Source of the DNA: Candidatus Nanopelagicales bacterium
GTDB lineage: Bacteria; Actinomycetota; Actinomycetes; S36-B12
Direction: 5' to 3'
Assembly: GCA_030836325.1 (NCBI GenBank)
Contig: JAURQC010000112.1
Coordinates: 1-57,135 of the forward strand
DNA: 57,135 nucleotides
Both the position numbers and the translations under genes were made by a program. Position 1 is the first letter of the stretch; each line of letters begins with the position of its first letter. The notes below the pieces were generated by a model. It was not told the DNA's origin, did not search any database, and saw only the letters and a list, made by a program, of their open reading frames with translations. This document shows, one piece after another, positions 44,818 through 54,815 of this stretch.

Positions 44818-46473
44818 ATGAAACAGTCCTTCGACTACGTCATCGTCGGTGGTGGATCGGCGGGCAGCGCCCTAGCCAACAGATTGAGTGAGGACGGCAC
44901 GAAAACCGTCCTGCTGCTGGAAGCGGGGCGGCGCGACTGGTGGTGGGAGGTCTATATCCACATGCCTGCGGCCTTGACCTTTCCGATCGGTAACCCGCGC
45001 TACGACTGGATGTACGCCAGCGAGCCCGAACCCGGCATGAATGGACGCCGCGTCACCGCCGGTCGGGGGAAGATCCTGGGTGGTTCGAGCAGCATCAACG
45101 GAATGATTTTCCAGCGGGGCAACCCCCTCGACTATGAGAAGTGGGCCAGCAACCCGGGCATGGAGTCGTGGGACTACGCCCACTGCCTTCCCTACTTCAA
45201 GAAGATGGAGAACTGCCTCGCCGGCGCCGACGAATGGCGCGGTGACTCTGGACCCCTCGTCGTGACCCGCGGCCAGGTTCGAAACCCGCTGTTCTCGGCG
45301 TTCTTCGAAGCCGTTCAACAGGCCGGGTACCCGCTCACGGCTGACGTCAACGGGTACAAACAGGAGGGTTTCGCCGCATTCGACGGCAGCCTCTACAAGG
45401 GAAGACGCGTCAACGCCTCCAAGGCTTACCTGACGCAGGCCCGCAAACGCCCGAACCTCTCCATCCGAACGCGCTCGCTGGTGACCAAGGTCAACATGTC
45501 CGGAACCAGGGCCACCGGGGTTCGGGTCCGCGACCGGCGCGGCAAGACCTACGACGTCTCCGCAGGAGAGGTCATTTTGAGCGGTGGAGCGATCAACTCT
45601 CCGCAATTGCTGCAGCTGTCGGGCATTGGCAACGCCGAACACTTGAAGTCGGTCGGCGTTGATGTCGTCCACCACCTCCCGGGGGTCGGCGAGAACCTTC
45701 AGGACCACCTCGAGGTGTACGTCCAGCACTCATGCACACAACCGGTCTCGCTGAATCCGAACCTCCAGTTCTGGCGCCGTCCCTTCATAGGTGCCGCCTG
45801 GCTATTCGGACGCACGGGACCGGGGGCCTCCAACCACTTCGAAGCCGGGGGATTCGCCCGCGGCAACAAAGACGTCGACTACCCGAACCTGATGTTCCAC
45901 TTCCTGCCCATCGCCGTCCGTTACGACGGCACGGCACCGGAGTCCGGTCACGGCTACCAGGTGCACATCGGCCCGATGTTCTCCGACGCCCGAGGGTCGG
46001 TAAGGATCACCTCCACCGACCCCACCAAGGCGCCGGCCATGCAGTTCAACTACCTGACCACTGAGCAGGACAAGCGCGAGTGGGTCGAGGCGATCGCAGT
46101 TGCCCGGGACATCCTCAACCAATCGGCATTTGCTCCCTACAGCGGCGGGGAGATCTCGCCGGGACCCGATGTCCGGACCGACGAGGAGATCTTGGAGTGG
46201 GTTCGCCGGGACGGCGAAACGGCCTACCACCCCTCCTGCACCTGCAAGATGGGCATCGACGAAATGTCTGTCGTGGACCCCGAATCCATGAGGGTGCACG
46301 GCATAGAGGGCCTTCGGGTGATCGACGCGTCCGTTATGCCCACGATCACGAACGCGAATATCTACGCGCCCACCATGATGATTGCGGAAAAGTCAGCAGA
46401 TGGCATCAATGGGGTAAATCCGCTCCCACCGGAGCCGATTCCGTTCTATCGTCACCGCGACCACACCGCCTAG
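44818..46473 (+). CDS. betA: choline dehydrogenase, GMC oxidoreductase
   Basis: 551 residues. The N-terminal FAD motif [18 protein letters not shown] is followed by [20 protein letters not shown] (GMC signature 1) and [16 protein letters not shown] (signature 2). The C terminus holds the catalytic His in [11 protein letters not shown] and the closing [18 protein letters not shown]. Choline dehydrogenases oxidise choline to betaine aldehyde and pass electrons to the respiratory chain. It starts 11 bp after the mtgB stop and precedes betB. Related alcohols are possible substrates, but the betB and proVWX context favours choline. Confidence 0.92.
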   Translation: MKQSFDYVIVGGGSAGSALANRLSEDGTKTVLLLEAGRRDWWWEVYIHMPAALTFPIGNPRYDWMYASEPEPGMNGRRVTAGRGKILGGSSSINGMIFQRGNPLDYEKWASNPGMESWDYAHCLPYFKKMENCLAGADEWRGDSGPLVVTRGQVRNPLFSAFFEAVQQAGYPLTADVNGYKQEGFAAFDGSLYKGRRVNASKAYLTQARKRPNLSIRTRSLVTKVNMSGTRATGVRVRDRRGKTYDVSAGEVILSGGAINSPQLLQLSGIGNAEHLKSVGVDVVHHLPGVGENLQDHLEVYVQHSCTQPVSLNPNLQFWRRPFIGAAWLFGRTGPGASNHFEAGGFARGNKDVDYPNLMFHFLPIAVRYDGTAPESGHGYQVHIGPMFSDARGSVRITSTDPTKAPAMQFNYLTTEQDKREWVEAIAVARDILNQSAFAPYSGGEISPGPDVRTDEEILEWVRRDGETAYHPSCTCKMGIDEMSVVDPESMRVHGIEGLRVIDASVMPTITNANIYAPTMMIAEKSADGINGVNPLPPEPIPFYRHRDHTA

Positions 46474-46527
46474 GGCAGCGGGCTGATCGGCGACGCACCG
46501 ACTATCGACGAGGGGGCTCGTAAGACC

Positions 46528-48021
46528 ATGACCGGACTGCTCATCGACGGCAGGTGGGTTCCCGCCGAAAGCGGGGACACCCGGACCATCGTCTGCCCAG
46601 CCGACGGGCGCGAAGTGGGCACTGTTCCCGAAGCGTCCGCGGCCGACACTGAGAAGGCCATCGCCGCTGCTCGCCGGGCGTTCGACGACGGCGGGTGGCA
46701 ACGCACATCCGCCTGGGAGCGAGCCGCCCTGCTAAACGCGGTGGCCGATCGCCTCGAAGCCGAGGTTGAAACGGTTGCCGCCGCTGAGTCGGCCGACACC
46801 GGGAAGCGACTCGAGGAATCTAGGTACGACGTAACCGACGTCGTCTCGTGCTTTCGGTACTTCGCAGGCCTCATCCCCAAAGACAGCGGACGGGTCATCG
46901 ACACCGGGAGTCACACAACTATTTCGCGCGTGCAGTACGAGCCCGTGGGCGTGTGCGGACTGATCACGCCCTGGAACTACCCGCTGCTGCAGGCAAGTTG
47001 GAAAGTCGCTCCCGCTCTCGCGGCAGGGTGCACGTTCGTCCTCAAGCCCAGTGAGTTGACGCCGCACACCTCGACTTTGCTGATGCAGTATCTGATGGAT
47101 GCCGGGTTACCCGCTGGAGTTGGCAACCTGATCCTCGGCGCCGGCGCAACGGCGGGGGCGCCCTTGGCCTCTCATCCAGACATCGACATGGTGTCCTTCA
47201 CCGGCGGTCTCATCACCGGTCGCGCGATCATGGCCGCTGCCGCACCGACGGTTAAGAAGGTGGCCCTTGAACTCGGGGGCAAGAACCCCAACGTCGTATT
47301 CGCCGACGCCGACTGGGATGCGGCGATCGATAACGCCCTAACAGCCGTCTTCCTGCACTCAGGGCAGGTGTGTTCTGCTGGAGCACGGCTGATCGTCGAA
47401 GAAGGCATTCACGATGAATTCGTTGATGCCCTCGTCGGGGCGGCTGAGGGCATTCGGCTCGGTGGGCCTGACGACGAGCACGCCCAGACCGGCACCCTCA
47501 TCAGCGCCGGACACCGCGAGAAAGTGGCGGCGTACGTGGCGCAGGCCGTAGCCGAAGGTGCCGTATTGCGCTGCGGCGGCAAAGAACCCGACGATCCAGC
47601 GCTCGCTAACGGCTTTTTCTACCTACCGACGATCCTCGATGGGTGCAACGCGTCCATGACCTGCGTTCAGGAGGAGTCCTTCGGCCCCGTTTTGACAGTC
47701 GAAACTTTCCGCACCGAAGATGAAGCGATTCGCATCGCCAATGACACTTACTACGGACTGGCCGGAGCTGTTTGGACGTCCGATGTGTCACGTGGGCAGC
47801 GCGTAGCCAACGCACTTCGCCACGGAACCATCTGGATCAACGACTTCCACCCGTACCTCCCGCAAGCTGAGTGGGGCGGGTTCAAGCAGTCCGGTGTCGG
47901 CCGGGAACTCGGCGCCCAGGGATTCACCGAATACCTCGAGGCCAAGCACGTCTACCAAAACCTCGACCCAAAGCCCACCGAATGGTTCGACGTCCCCACC
48001 AAGGAGTCGCGAAGACAATGA
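46528..48021 (+). CDS. betB: betaine aldehyde dehydrogenase
   Basis: 497 residues. NAD-binding motif [18 protein letters not shown], the catalytic glutamate in LELGGKNPN and catalytic cysteine in [14 protein letters not shown] are as in ALDH family 9/BetB. Late marks are [14 protein letters not shown] and [11 protein letters not shown]. It converts betaine aldehyde to glycine betaine, completing the BetA-BetB route from choline. It follows betA by 54 bp with a GAGGGGG site upstream of ATG 46528. The TGA overlaps the ATG of the ABC ATPase gene. Confidence 0.9.
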   Translation: MTGLLIDGRWVPAESGDTRTIVCPADGREVGTVPEASAADTEKAIAAARRAFDDGGWQRTSAWERAALLNAVADRLEAEVETVAAAESADTGKRLEESRYDVTDVVSCFRYFAGLIPKDSGRVIDTGSHTTISRVQYEPVGVCGLITPWNYPLLQASWKVAPALAAGCTFVLKPSELTPHTSTLLMQYLMDAGLPAGVGNLILGAGATAGAPLASHPDIDMVSFTGGLITGRAIMAAAAPTVKKVALELGGKNPNVVFADADWDAAIDNALTAVFLHSGQVCSAGARLIVEEGIHDEFVDALVGAAEGIRLGGPDDEHAQTGTLISAGHREKVAAYVAQAVAEGAVLRCGGKEPDDPALANGFFYLPTILDGCNASMTCVQEESFGPVLTVETFRTEDEAIRIANDTYYGLAGAVWTSDVSRGQRVANALRHGTIWINDFHPYLPQAEWGGFKQSGVGRELGAQGFTEYLEAKHVYQNLDPKPTEWFDVPTKESRRQ

Positions 48022-49085
48022 CCAGCCCGGCACCCGCGGAAGTCAGCACCGACGCAGCCATCTCCGTGCGAGGACTATGGAAAATCTTCGGTGACAAGGC
48101 AAACGAAATCATCGACTCTCCTGACGCACGGCTCCCTCGACCGGAACTGCTGGAAAAGACTGGATGCGTCGCTGCCGTCAGGGACGCATCCTTCGATGTG
48201 GCCAACGGAGAAGTCTTCGTGGTCATGGGGTTGTCCGGATCAGGGAAGTCGACGCTGGTTCGGTGCCTCACCCGACTAATAGAGCCCACAGCAGGCGAGG
48301 TTTTCTTCGACGGTGAGGACATCCTCACGGCATCCAAGGCGCGCCTGCGGGAACTGAGGCGAACCAAGTTCTCGATGGTCTTCCAGCACTTCGGCCTGCT
48401 CCCCCACCGTCGGGTGATCGACAACATCGCCTACTCACTGGAGGTGAACGGCGTCAAGAAGGACGTACGGCACGAGCGAGCGATGGAGGTTATTGAACTT
48501 GTCGGCCTCGACGGATACGCCAATCACTTCCCCGAACAACTCTCCGGTGGCATGCAGCAGCGCGTCGGCCTGGCTCGAGCACTTGCCGTCAATCCCGAGG
48601 TCATGTTCCTTGATGAACCATTCAGCGCCTTGGACCCCCTGATCCGCCGGGATATGCAAAACGAGGTAAAGCGACTCCATCAGGATCTCAATAAGACCAT
48701 GGTGTTCATTACCCACGATCTATCAGAAGCAATGAAGCTCGGGGACCGGATCGCCATAATGCGCGACGGAGACATCGTGCAAATGGCAACACCAGCCGAT
48801 CTCGTCATGCATCCGGCCGACGACTATGTCGCGGATTTCACCAACGACATCCCGAAGTCCCATGTGCTCACCGTCGGGTACATCGCTCGGCCTGCTGGTG
48901 ACGGCGAGGAGATCTCCGGCCAGCCGATAGACGCCGACGTCATCATCCGTGACGCGATCCCGCGCATCGTTAATGCCACCGGACCGGTCCCGGTCAATCG
49001 CTCCGGAGAGAGCATCGGTGTTATCGGCAAGGAAGACATCTTGCATCTCGTAGCCGAGGATGCCTCCGAGGGCAGTGCTACGTGA
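48018..49085 (+). CDS. proV: glycine betaine/proline ABC transporter ATP-binding protein ProV
   Basis: 355 residues. An N-terminal extension with [13 protein letters not shown] is usual for ProV/OpuAA. It is followed by Walker [11 protein letters not shown]-loop [11 protein letters not shown], signature [15 protein letters not shown], Walker [14 protein letters not shown] and H-loop [10 protein letters not shown]. The C-terminal 90 residues form a partial CBS-like domain ([30 protein letters not shown]), one motif rather than a full pair. It drives uptake of glycine betaine or choline. ATG 48018 overlaps the betB stop, and its stop overlaps the proW start, so transport and oxidation are coupled. 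Confidence 0.92.
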   Translation: MTSPAPAEVSTDAAISVRGLWKIFGDKANEIIDSPDARLPRPELLEKTGCVAAVRDASFDVANGEVFVVMGLSGSGKSTLVRCLTRLIEPTAGEVFFDGEDILTASKARLRELRRTKFSMVFQHFGLLPHRRVIDNIAYSLEVNGVKKDVRHERAMEVIELVGLDGYANHFPEQLSGGMQQRVGLARALAVNPEVMFLDEPFSALDPLIRRDMQNEVKRLHQDLNKTMVFITHDLSEAMKLGDRIAIMRDGDIVQMATPADLVMHPADDYVADFTNDIPKSHVLTVGYIARPAGDGEEISGQPIDADVIIRDAIPRIVNATGPVPVNRSGESIGVIGKEDILHLVAEDASEGSAT

Positions 49086-51046
49086 ACGCACTGCACTCTC
49101 TACCCGCATGGATGCAAAAGCGCAGCACGCTCGTCTTGCTTGTCGTGGGCGTTTGGTTCGTGCTCGGCACGGTCCTGGCCGGTGTCCACACTCTCGAACT
49201 GTCCACCGCGACGAATACCCCGGTAACCGACTGGCTCCGGGAATTCGCGGCGTCGATTCGCGGTAGCCGCGCAGAGTCGCCGATCTTTGTCTATGTCTTC
49301 AATCCACTTCGCGGCGCAATCGAAGGATTTATCGAGATTATCCGGGCGTTTATCGCGGTACCCGCCTCCGGCAACGTCATCCCGATCATCGGATGGCTCG
49401 GGGTGGTCGCCCTGGTGGGCTACATCGTCTACGCGTCGTCCAACTGGCGGACATCACTGCTTTCGATGGCGCTGCTCACCGCTTGCGGGATGCTCGGGGT
49501 CTGGGCCTACACGATGGACACGCTGGCTATGACCATCGGGGCCGTTTTGTTGTCACTCGCGATCGCTCTGCCGATCGGCATTTGGGCGGGATTGAGCGAT
49601 CGGGTGATGGCCTTCATCAGGCCCATCCTCGACCTAGCACAGATCCTCCCGACGTTGGTATACCTGGCTCCGCTCGCACTCGTCTTCTTGATTGGAATCG
49701 CCGCCGCCACCATCGCGACGATGATCTACAGCATCCCGATCTGCGTGCGCATCACTGCGCATGCGATTCGAAGCCTCAAAGCCGGTCCCATCGAGGCTGC
49801 CGAGTCCATGGGGTCTACCCGAGGGCAGATGCTCCGCAAAGTCCAACTCCCCATGGCACGTCGCACCATCATTCTCGGAATCAATCAAACGACGCTCGCT
49901 GCACTTTCATTCGTCGTTATCGCCGCCCTGATCGGGGCGCCTGGTCTCGGCAAGCCAGTGATCGAAGCCCTCACAATTCGCAATGTGGGTGACGGAGTCG
50001 TGGCCGGCCTGGCAGTTGTGTTGCTCGCCGTCATGCTGGACCGAGCAACGACCGCCGCCGTTCAGCACAGTGCGGAACTACCTCCCGAGGGAGCTGCTCT
50101 TGTGCGGCGCCGAATCGGGCTGATTGGCGGCGGTGTCCTCACTCTCATCGCGATCTACCTGTCGCGCTTCCAACTCTGGGCAGCGGTCTTCCCCGAGCAA
50201 CTCATGATTGGCGAGTACATCGCCAACGCGGCGGACGCCGTGACGGAATGGATCACCTCGACCTTCTACTTCCTGACCATCGGCCTGAACGAGAACTTCA
50301 CGATTCACGTCCTCAATCGCGTGGAATCGCTTCTCGCGAACACTCCCTGGTACATCACGATCATCGCCATCTCGCTTCTGGCCGCAATCATCGGCGGTCG
50401 TTTCGTTGCGATCTTGTCGGCAGTCCTTCTGGGAGCCATCGTCTTGATTGGCCTGTGGAATGACGCCATGGTCACCCTCACCCAGGTTCTCATCGCAACC
50501 AGCATCGTGATGCTGATTGGTGTCGTCATGGGCGTGCTGGCTGGTCGCAGCGCCCGCATCGAACGGGCTCTGAAACCCATACTTGATGCCGGACAAACGC
50601 TCCCCGCCTTCGTCTATCTGGTGCCCGTTCTCGCTCTCTTCGGACCGTCTCGTTTTGCGGCGATCGTGTGCGGCGTCTTCTACGCCACACCCGTCGTGGT
50701 GCGGGTTGTCGCAGATGGGGTCCGCGGAGTACCAAGCGACATGGTCGAGGCCGCTGTCTCGTCCGGGTCGAGCACCACGCAAGTCGTCACCAAGGTGCAG
50801 TTACCTGCGTCCAAGCGCTCACTTTTGTTGGGTGCTAACCAGGGAATGATCTTCGTTCTCGCCGTCGTGGTCATCGGCGGGTTCGTTGGGGCGGGTGGCC
50901 TCGGCTACCTGGTCATCGTTGGACAGTCCAAACCGGAGCTTCAGGGCAAAGGACTGGCGGCAGGCCTGGCAATCGTCTTGCTGGGTGTTGTCATGGATCG
51001 CATCGCGCAAGCCGGGGCGCGTCGCAACGAGAAGAAACCCGCATGA
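49082..51046 (+). CDS. proW: glycine betaine ABC transporter permease, two fused ProW domains
   Basis: 654 residues, about twice a standard ProW. Two tandem permease domains are visible: the first ends in an EAA loop [20 protein letters not shown] (about residue 240) and the second in [20 protein letters not shown] (about residue 560). Each has several membrane helices (for example [16 protein letters not shown] and [10 protein letters not shown]). The transporter probably works with one such polypeptide instead of a ProW dimer. GTG 49082 overlaps the proV stop (GTGA). The gene lies between proV and proX. Confidence 0.9.
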   Translation: MNALHSLPAWMQKRSTLVLLVVGVWFVLGTVLAGVHTLELSTATNTPVTDWLREFAASIRGSRAESPIFVYVFNPLRGAIEGFIEIIRAFIAVPASGNVIPIIGWLGVVALVGYIVYASSNWRTSLLSMALLTACGMLGVWAYTMDTLAMTIGAVLLSLAIALPIGIWAGLSDRVMAFIRPILDLAQILPTLVYLAPLALVFLIGIAAATIATMIYSIPICVRITAHAIRSLKAGPIEAAESMGSTRGQMLRKVQLPMARRTIILGINQTTLAALSFVVIAALIGAPGLGKPVIEALTIRNVGDGVVAGLAVVLLAVMLDRATTAAVQHSAELPPEGAALVRRRIGLIGGGVLTLIAIYLSRFQLWAAVFPEQLMIGEYIANAADAVTEWITSTFYFLTIGLNENFTIHVLNRVESLLANTPWYITIIAISLLAAIIGGRFVAILSAVLLGAIVLIGLWNDAMVTLTQVLIATSIVMLIGVVMGVLAGRSARIERALKPILDAGQTLPAFVYLVPVLALFGPSRFAAIVCGVFYATPVVVRVVADGVRGVPSDMVEAAVSSGSSTTQVVTKVQLPASKRSLLLGANQGMIFVLAVVVIGGFVGAGGLGYLVIVGQSKPELQGKGLAAGLAIVLLGVVMDRIAQAGARRNEKKPA

Positions 51047-51061
51047 GGGCGGGATGCAAGA

Positions 51062-51084
51062 CCAACGTCCACCCTGGACGTTGG
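51062..51084 (+). promoter_or_regulatory. perfect 10-bp stem-loop between proW and proX
   Basis: CCAACGTCCA-CCC-TGGACGTTGG is a perfect 10-bp stem with a 3-base loop, followed by the proX ribosome binding site (AAAGGAAG, about 51093-51100) and ATG 51108. It lacks a T-run, so it is not a classic terminator. It may stabilise the proX segment of the mRNA or set binding protein levels higher than permease. Confidence 0.6.
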
Positions 51085-51107
51085 GATCTCCGAAAGGAAG
51101 AACAACT

Positions 51108-52148
51108 ATGAGGAATCACCTACGGGGGCGCCTAGCGATTCTCCCGGCACTGGCTGCAGCCAGTTTGGTGCTTGCCGCATGTGGTGGCGATGTGAACGAA
51201 GCCGCTACCGAGGCAACAGAAGAGGCGGTTGCAGAAGAGACCGCCACGGAAGAAGCGCCCGAGGAAGCGCCCCAAGAGGAAGCCGTCGTCGCGGACTGCG
51301 GTGACTGGGGTGTAGCGATGCACGCGTGGGTGGGGTACACCGCCTCGGCCCAGGTTCTTTCCGACGTGGCACGTGACGCTCTCGGCTGCAACATCGAGCA
51401 GATTCAACTCGAAGAAGCAGGGGTCACCTACGACGCCATGGAAGCAGGCTCGGTCGACGTCATCATCGAAGACTGGGGTGGCGGCCGCTGGCAGGAGTGG
51501 GTTGACCGCGGGGCAATCCAAGAAGCTGGCTTCAACGGCAACGTCGGCCTCATCGGCATGTACGTTCCTCAGTGGATGTGTGAGGAGTACCCGGACATCT
51601 CCGACGGCACCAAGTTGAACGATTACGCCGATCTCTTCGTCACTCCGGAGTCGGGAGGCAAGGGTGCGTGGTACGAGGGTCCCCCCGGATACACCACGAT
51701 CGGTGAGAAGATCATTAACGCCTACGACCTCAACTTCCAGGTGATCAACACCGGATCCGAGGCTGCGTTGATCGAGATGTTCACTCAAGCAGCCGATAAC
51801 CAGGAGCCGGGTCTGGGCTACTTCTACGAGCCCCAGAATTTCCTGGCTCAGGTTGAACTCTGCCGGGTCAACTTCCCGGAGAACGACTGGAGCGACACAG
51901 CTGAAGCCAGCGGTCTGACGGACTACCCGCAGACTCCGTTGGTGAAGCTGTCGACTACCGAACTTCTGGACTCCGGTTCACCGTTCGCCACCCTCGTGTC
52001 GAACTTCGAGTGGACCAACGCCGACCAGAACTCCGTCGCTGCGGCGATCGAGGGCGGTGCCACCCCGGAGGAAGCCGCTGCCGATTGGATCAGCGCGAAC
52101 ACCGACACAGTCAATATGTGGCTGGACGGTACGGGAGCAAGCATGTAG
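51108..52148 (+). CDS. proX: glycine betaine-binding lipoprotein ProX/OpuAC-like
   Basis: 346 residues. A signal peptide ends in the lipobox LVLAAC, followed by an acidic Glu/Ala linker of about 35 residues and the OpuAC-type binding domain (WGVAMHAWVGYTASAQVLSDV, AGSVDVIIEDWGGGRWQEW, ADLFVTPESGGKGAW, EPGLGYFYEPQNFL). Aromatic residues in WVGY, WGGGRW and YFYEP could form the cage that holds the trimethylammonium group. It is anchored outside the membrane and supplies ProVW. The gene is followed by a strong terminator. Confidence 0.9.
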   Translation: MRNHLRGRLAILPALAAASLVLAACGGDVNEAATEATEEAVAEETATEEAPEEAPQEEAVVADCGDWGVAMHAWVGYTASAQVLSDVARDALGCNIEQIQLEEAGVTYDAMEAGSVDVIIEDWGGGRWQEWVDRGAIQEAGFNGNVGLIGMYVPQWMCEEYPDISDGTKLNDYADLFVTPESGGKGAWYEGPPGYTTIGEKIINAYDLNFQVINTGSEAALIEMFTQAADNQEPGLGYFYEPQNFLAQVELCRVNFPENDWSDTAEASGLTDYPQTPLVKLSTTELLDSGSPFATLVSNFEWTNADQNSVAAAIEGGATPEEAAADWISANTDTVNMWLDGTGASM

Positions 52149-52166
52149 TTCCCGGCTTACGCCACG

Positions 52167-52205
52167 GTGGGGGTCCTAGCAGCCGCTGGGGCCCCCACTC
52201 TTTTT
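52167..52205 (+). terminator. rho-independent terminator of the mtgB-betAB-proVWX operon
   Basis: GTGGGGGTCC and GGGCCCCCAC form a 10-bp stem with one G-T pair around a 12-base loop, followed directly by TCTTTTT. The site starts 18 bp after the proX stop. Confidence 0.85.
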
Positions 52206-52287
52206 GACCAAAGCCCTCCCGGGCGAGCCGCAGTCTTGCCACACTCAGACCAAGCATTCGAGCGGTAACCGTTGGAGGGGAGACTCC

Positions 52288-53835
52288 ATGATCATCCACA
52301 GCAGCCCGCTGCCCGACGTCGTCATTCCTGATGTCTCGATAACCGACCACGTGTTGCGCGAAGCCGAACGGGTGCCAGACCGCCCGGCGTTGATCGACGG
52401 GCCGACAGGACGTACCTATTCCTACGCCCAACTCGCTGGAGCCATGAAGGCATTTGCCGGAGGACTGCAGGCACGCGGCCTAGGACCGGGAGACACGATC
52501 GCTTTGATGTCTCCGAACATCCCGGAGTTCGCGATCGTGTTCCATGGAGCAGCCATCGCCGGAGTCACGGTGAGCACAGTCAATCCGACGTACACTGCTG
52601 AAGAAGTCGCGTTCCAACTCCGTGATTCGCAGTCAAGCATGCTGATCACGATCGGTATGTTCGCCGAAACAGCAATGGCAGCTAGCCAAGTAGCCGGGGT
52701 CTCAAACATCTTCATCATCGGTGAGGCTCCCGAAGGAATGAACTCCTTCATGGAATTGATGGGCAGTCCCATCGACCAGGTAGCCGTCGATCTCAATCGT
52801 CAGATCGTCGTATTGCCGTATTCCTCGGGCACAACCGGCTTTCCCAAAGGTGTCATGCTCAATCATCGAAATCTCGTAGCCAACCTCGTGCAGTGCGAAG
52901 ACGCGCTCGAGGTCGAAGACGGAGAAGTAGTGCTGGCTGTCCTTCCGTTCTTCCATATTTACGGGATGCAGGTGCTGATGAACTTCTTCCTCAGCAAGGG
53001 GTCGACGATCGTCACCGTGCCGCGTTTTGACCTCGAGCAAAGCTTGGGGTTGATCCAAGAGCACAAGATCACACGCCTGTTCGCAGTTCCACCGATCGTC
53101 CTGGCCCTGGCTAAGCATCCGCTCGTCGACAACTACGACCTCTCGAGTCTCAAACAGGTCTTCTCGGGCGCAGCGCCGCTAGGCGCCGAGCTCGCGCAAG
53201 AAGCTGCCGATCGCATCGCCTGCGAGGTGGTGCAGGGATACGGAATGACCGAGATGAGTCCTGTCTCCCATGTCACGCGCATGGGAGGCTTCAAGCCAGG
53301 CACCTGCGGTGTGACCGTTGCCAATACCGAGTGCCGAATCGTCGACGTCGAGAACGGCGACGATCAGGAAGTGGGTGGAGTCGGCGAGTTGTGGGTGCGA
53401 GGACCCCAGGTCATGAAGGGCTATCTCAACAACCCGGAGGCGACTGCGATCACCATCGACGAGGACGGGTGGCTACATACCGGTGACGTTGGCTTCATCG
53501 ATGATGACGGACACCTGACGATCGTGGACCGCGTCAAGGAGCTCATCAAGTTCAAGGGCTTCCAGGTAGCGCCAGCCGAACTCGAGGCGCTACTTCTAAC
53601 TCATCCGAAAATAGCCGACGCAGCGGTGATCGGAGTTCCCGACGACGAGGCTGGTGAACGACCGCGGGCATTCATCGTGGTGAAGCCCGGCCAGGACGTG
53701 AGCCCCGCCGACATCACTGCGTTCACAGCCGAGCACGTGGCCACCTACAAGGTGGTGCACGACATCGTGTTCACCGAGGAGATCCCCAAGTCGGCCTCGG
53801 GGAAGATCCTGAGGCGGATGCTGCGCGATCAGTAG
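52288..53835 (+). CDS. AMP-dependent acyl-CoA ligase, 4-coumarate-CoA ligase-like
   Basis: 515 residues of the ANL superfamily. PYSSGTTGFPKGVMLNHRN is motif A3, QGYGMTEMSPVSHV is A5, GWLHTGDVGFID is A7, VDRVKELIKFKGFQVAPAE is A8, and the adenylating lysine lies in SASGKILRRML. The sequence is close to plant 4CL and bacterial aromatic or medium-chain acyl-CoA ligases. ATG 52288 has a GGAGGGG site. It lies after the betaine-operon terminator and no beta-oxidation gene is adjacent, so its substrate is open. Confidence 0.88.
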   Translation: MIIHSSPLPDVVIPDVSITDHVLREAERVPDRPALIDGPTGRTYSYAQLAGAMKAFAGGLQARGLGPGDTIALMSPNIPEFAIVFHGAAIAGVTVSTVNPTYTAEEVAFQLRDSQSSMLITIGMFAETAMAASQVAGVSNIFIIGEAPEGMNSFMELMGSPIDQVAVDLNRQIVVLPYSSGTTGFPKGVMLNHRNLVANLVQCEDALEVEDGEVVLAVLPFFHIYGMQVLMNFFLSKGSTIVTVPRFDLEQSLGLIQEHKITRLFAVPPIVLALAKHPLVDNYDLSSLKQVFSGAAPLGAELAQEAADRIACEVVQGYGMTEMSPVSHVTRMGGFKPGTCGVTVANTECRIVDVENGDDQEVGGVGELWVRGPQVMKGYLNNPEATAITIDEDGWLHTGDVGFIDDDGHLTIVDRVKELIKFKGFQVAPAELEALLLTHPKIADAAVIGVPDDEAGERPRAFIVVKPGQDVSPADITAFTAEHVATYKVVHDIVFTEEIPKSASGKILRRMLRDQ

Positions 53836-53865
53836 TGCTTAGTTGCGATGTGATCCACTTACCCG

Positions 53866-54645
53866 GTGAGGAGTCTTCTGGCGGTCGCGGTGGGTGCCGC
53901 TATCGCACTTGCCGGCTGCAGTAGTGAACCGTCTGCCACTAGTCCGGCTTCGTCGCCATCCGATTCGGCTTCCCTTACCGAATCGCCGAGTGCGAGCCCG
54001 ATGACACCGGAGGAAACATCCCCTGCAGACGAGTGGGAGGGCGCCGTTGCCTCGACCCGAGGTCAAGCAACGCTGGAATCGCAATTGATCACCAATGTCG
54101 AGGGCTTCGAGCGCATAGTCGCTGGCATCGGCAGCGTCGACATCGACACTTCCTATGGCGACATCACCTGGTCCGACGAACTGGCAACTACGCGTGAAAT
54201 TCAAAGCACCGACGGACACTTCCTCGAGCTCGACGGCACATGGTTCGCCCTGGGCTCCGAAACCGGAGTCCCCACGAAGGTCGGTTTTTCTCCTCTGCGC
54301 GGGCTCGATACAGCCGACAACATCACCCGGATCGGGCCAGAGCAGGTTCTCGGAATGGAAACCACCCGATTCGACGCCTCACTCGATCCGATGATCGGGG
54401 CTTCAATCATGGGCTTCAGTGGTGAGGAGCTAACCGTGCTCGACGAGGCCACACCGTCAAGCCTCGTAGCAACGATCTGGATAGACGACCAGGGTCGGAT
54501 CATCCGGATCCTTCGCGAGTACCTGGCCACCAGCGCCGATGGGGATCCGATTTCCGCAACCACCATGGATCTGCTCAGCGACTTCGCCGAAGCCTCGCCC
54601 ATCAATGTGCCCGAGACCGCCGACGCCATTCCGGCACCGGTGTAG
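53866..54645 (+). CDS. lipoprotein, LprG/LppX-like fold (probable)
   Basis: 259 residues. A signal peptide ends in LAGC, followed by a Ser/Pro/Glu linker of about 40 residues. The rest is alternating beta strands with a helical lid (TWSDELATTREIQSTDGHFL, TRIGPEQVLGMETTRFDASL, LVATIWIDDQGRIIRILREY), which recalls the LolA-like LppX_LprAFG family, but I am not certain. Such proteins carry lipids across the cell envelope in mycobacteria. GTG 53866 directly precedes the signal peptide and no better start exists upstream. It lies 30 bp after the acyl-CoA ligase and may share its transcript. Confidence 0.75.
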   Translation: MRSLLAVAVGAAIALAGCSSEPSATSPASSPSDSASLTESPSASPMTPEETSPADEWEGAVASTRGQATLESQLITNVEGFERIVAGIGSVDIDTSYGDITWSDELATTREIQSTDGHFLELDGTWFALGSETGVPTKVGFSPLRGLDTADNITRIGPEQVLGMETTRFDASLDPMIGASIMGFSGEELTVLDEATPSSLVATIWIDDQGRIIRILREYLATSADGDPISATTMDLLSDFAEASPINVPETADAIPAPV

Positions 54646-54683
54646 TCCACCCTCAATCCTGTACCCGATCTTCACCTCGGCTA

Positions 54684-54815
54684 GATGATCGACTTAACCA
54701 CGGGTGCCACAGTGGATTCACACAACTCAGCAAAGCCCAGGAGGACCGACTCGAGGACATCGAGGCAGCGGCCGACGCCTGCCCCATGCAAGCCATTAGC
54801 CTGATCGAATCATGA
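54684..54815 (+). pseudogene. remnant of a 3Fe-4S ferredoxin gene
   Basis: The frame ending at TGA 54813-54815 encodes EDRLEDIEAAADACPMQAIS..., the typical C-terminal cluster motif (ACP..AI) of short actinobacterial 3Fe-4S ferredoxins. The cysteine-rich N-terminal half is absent. An ATG at 54685 in another frame gives MIDLTTGATVDS, which looks like the middle of such a ferredoxin, so a frameshift near 54711-54725 plus a deletion seem to have broken the gene. Its stop overlaps the ATG of the ferredoxin reductase, as expected for a lost partner gene. Confidence 0.65.

Noticed and set aside
47871..48017. Extended start of proV inside betB
   Set aside because: ATG 48018 overlaps the betB stop in the usual ATGA fashion and the longer sequence has no ProV similarity.
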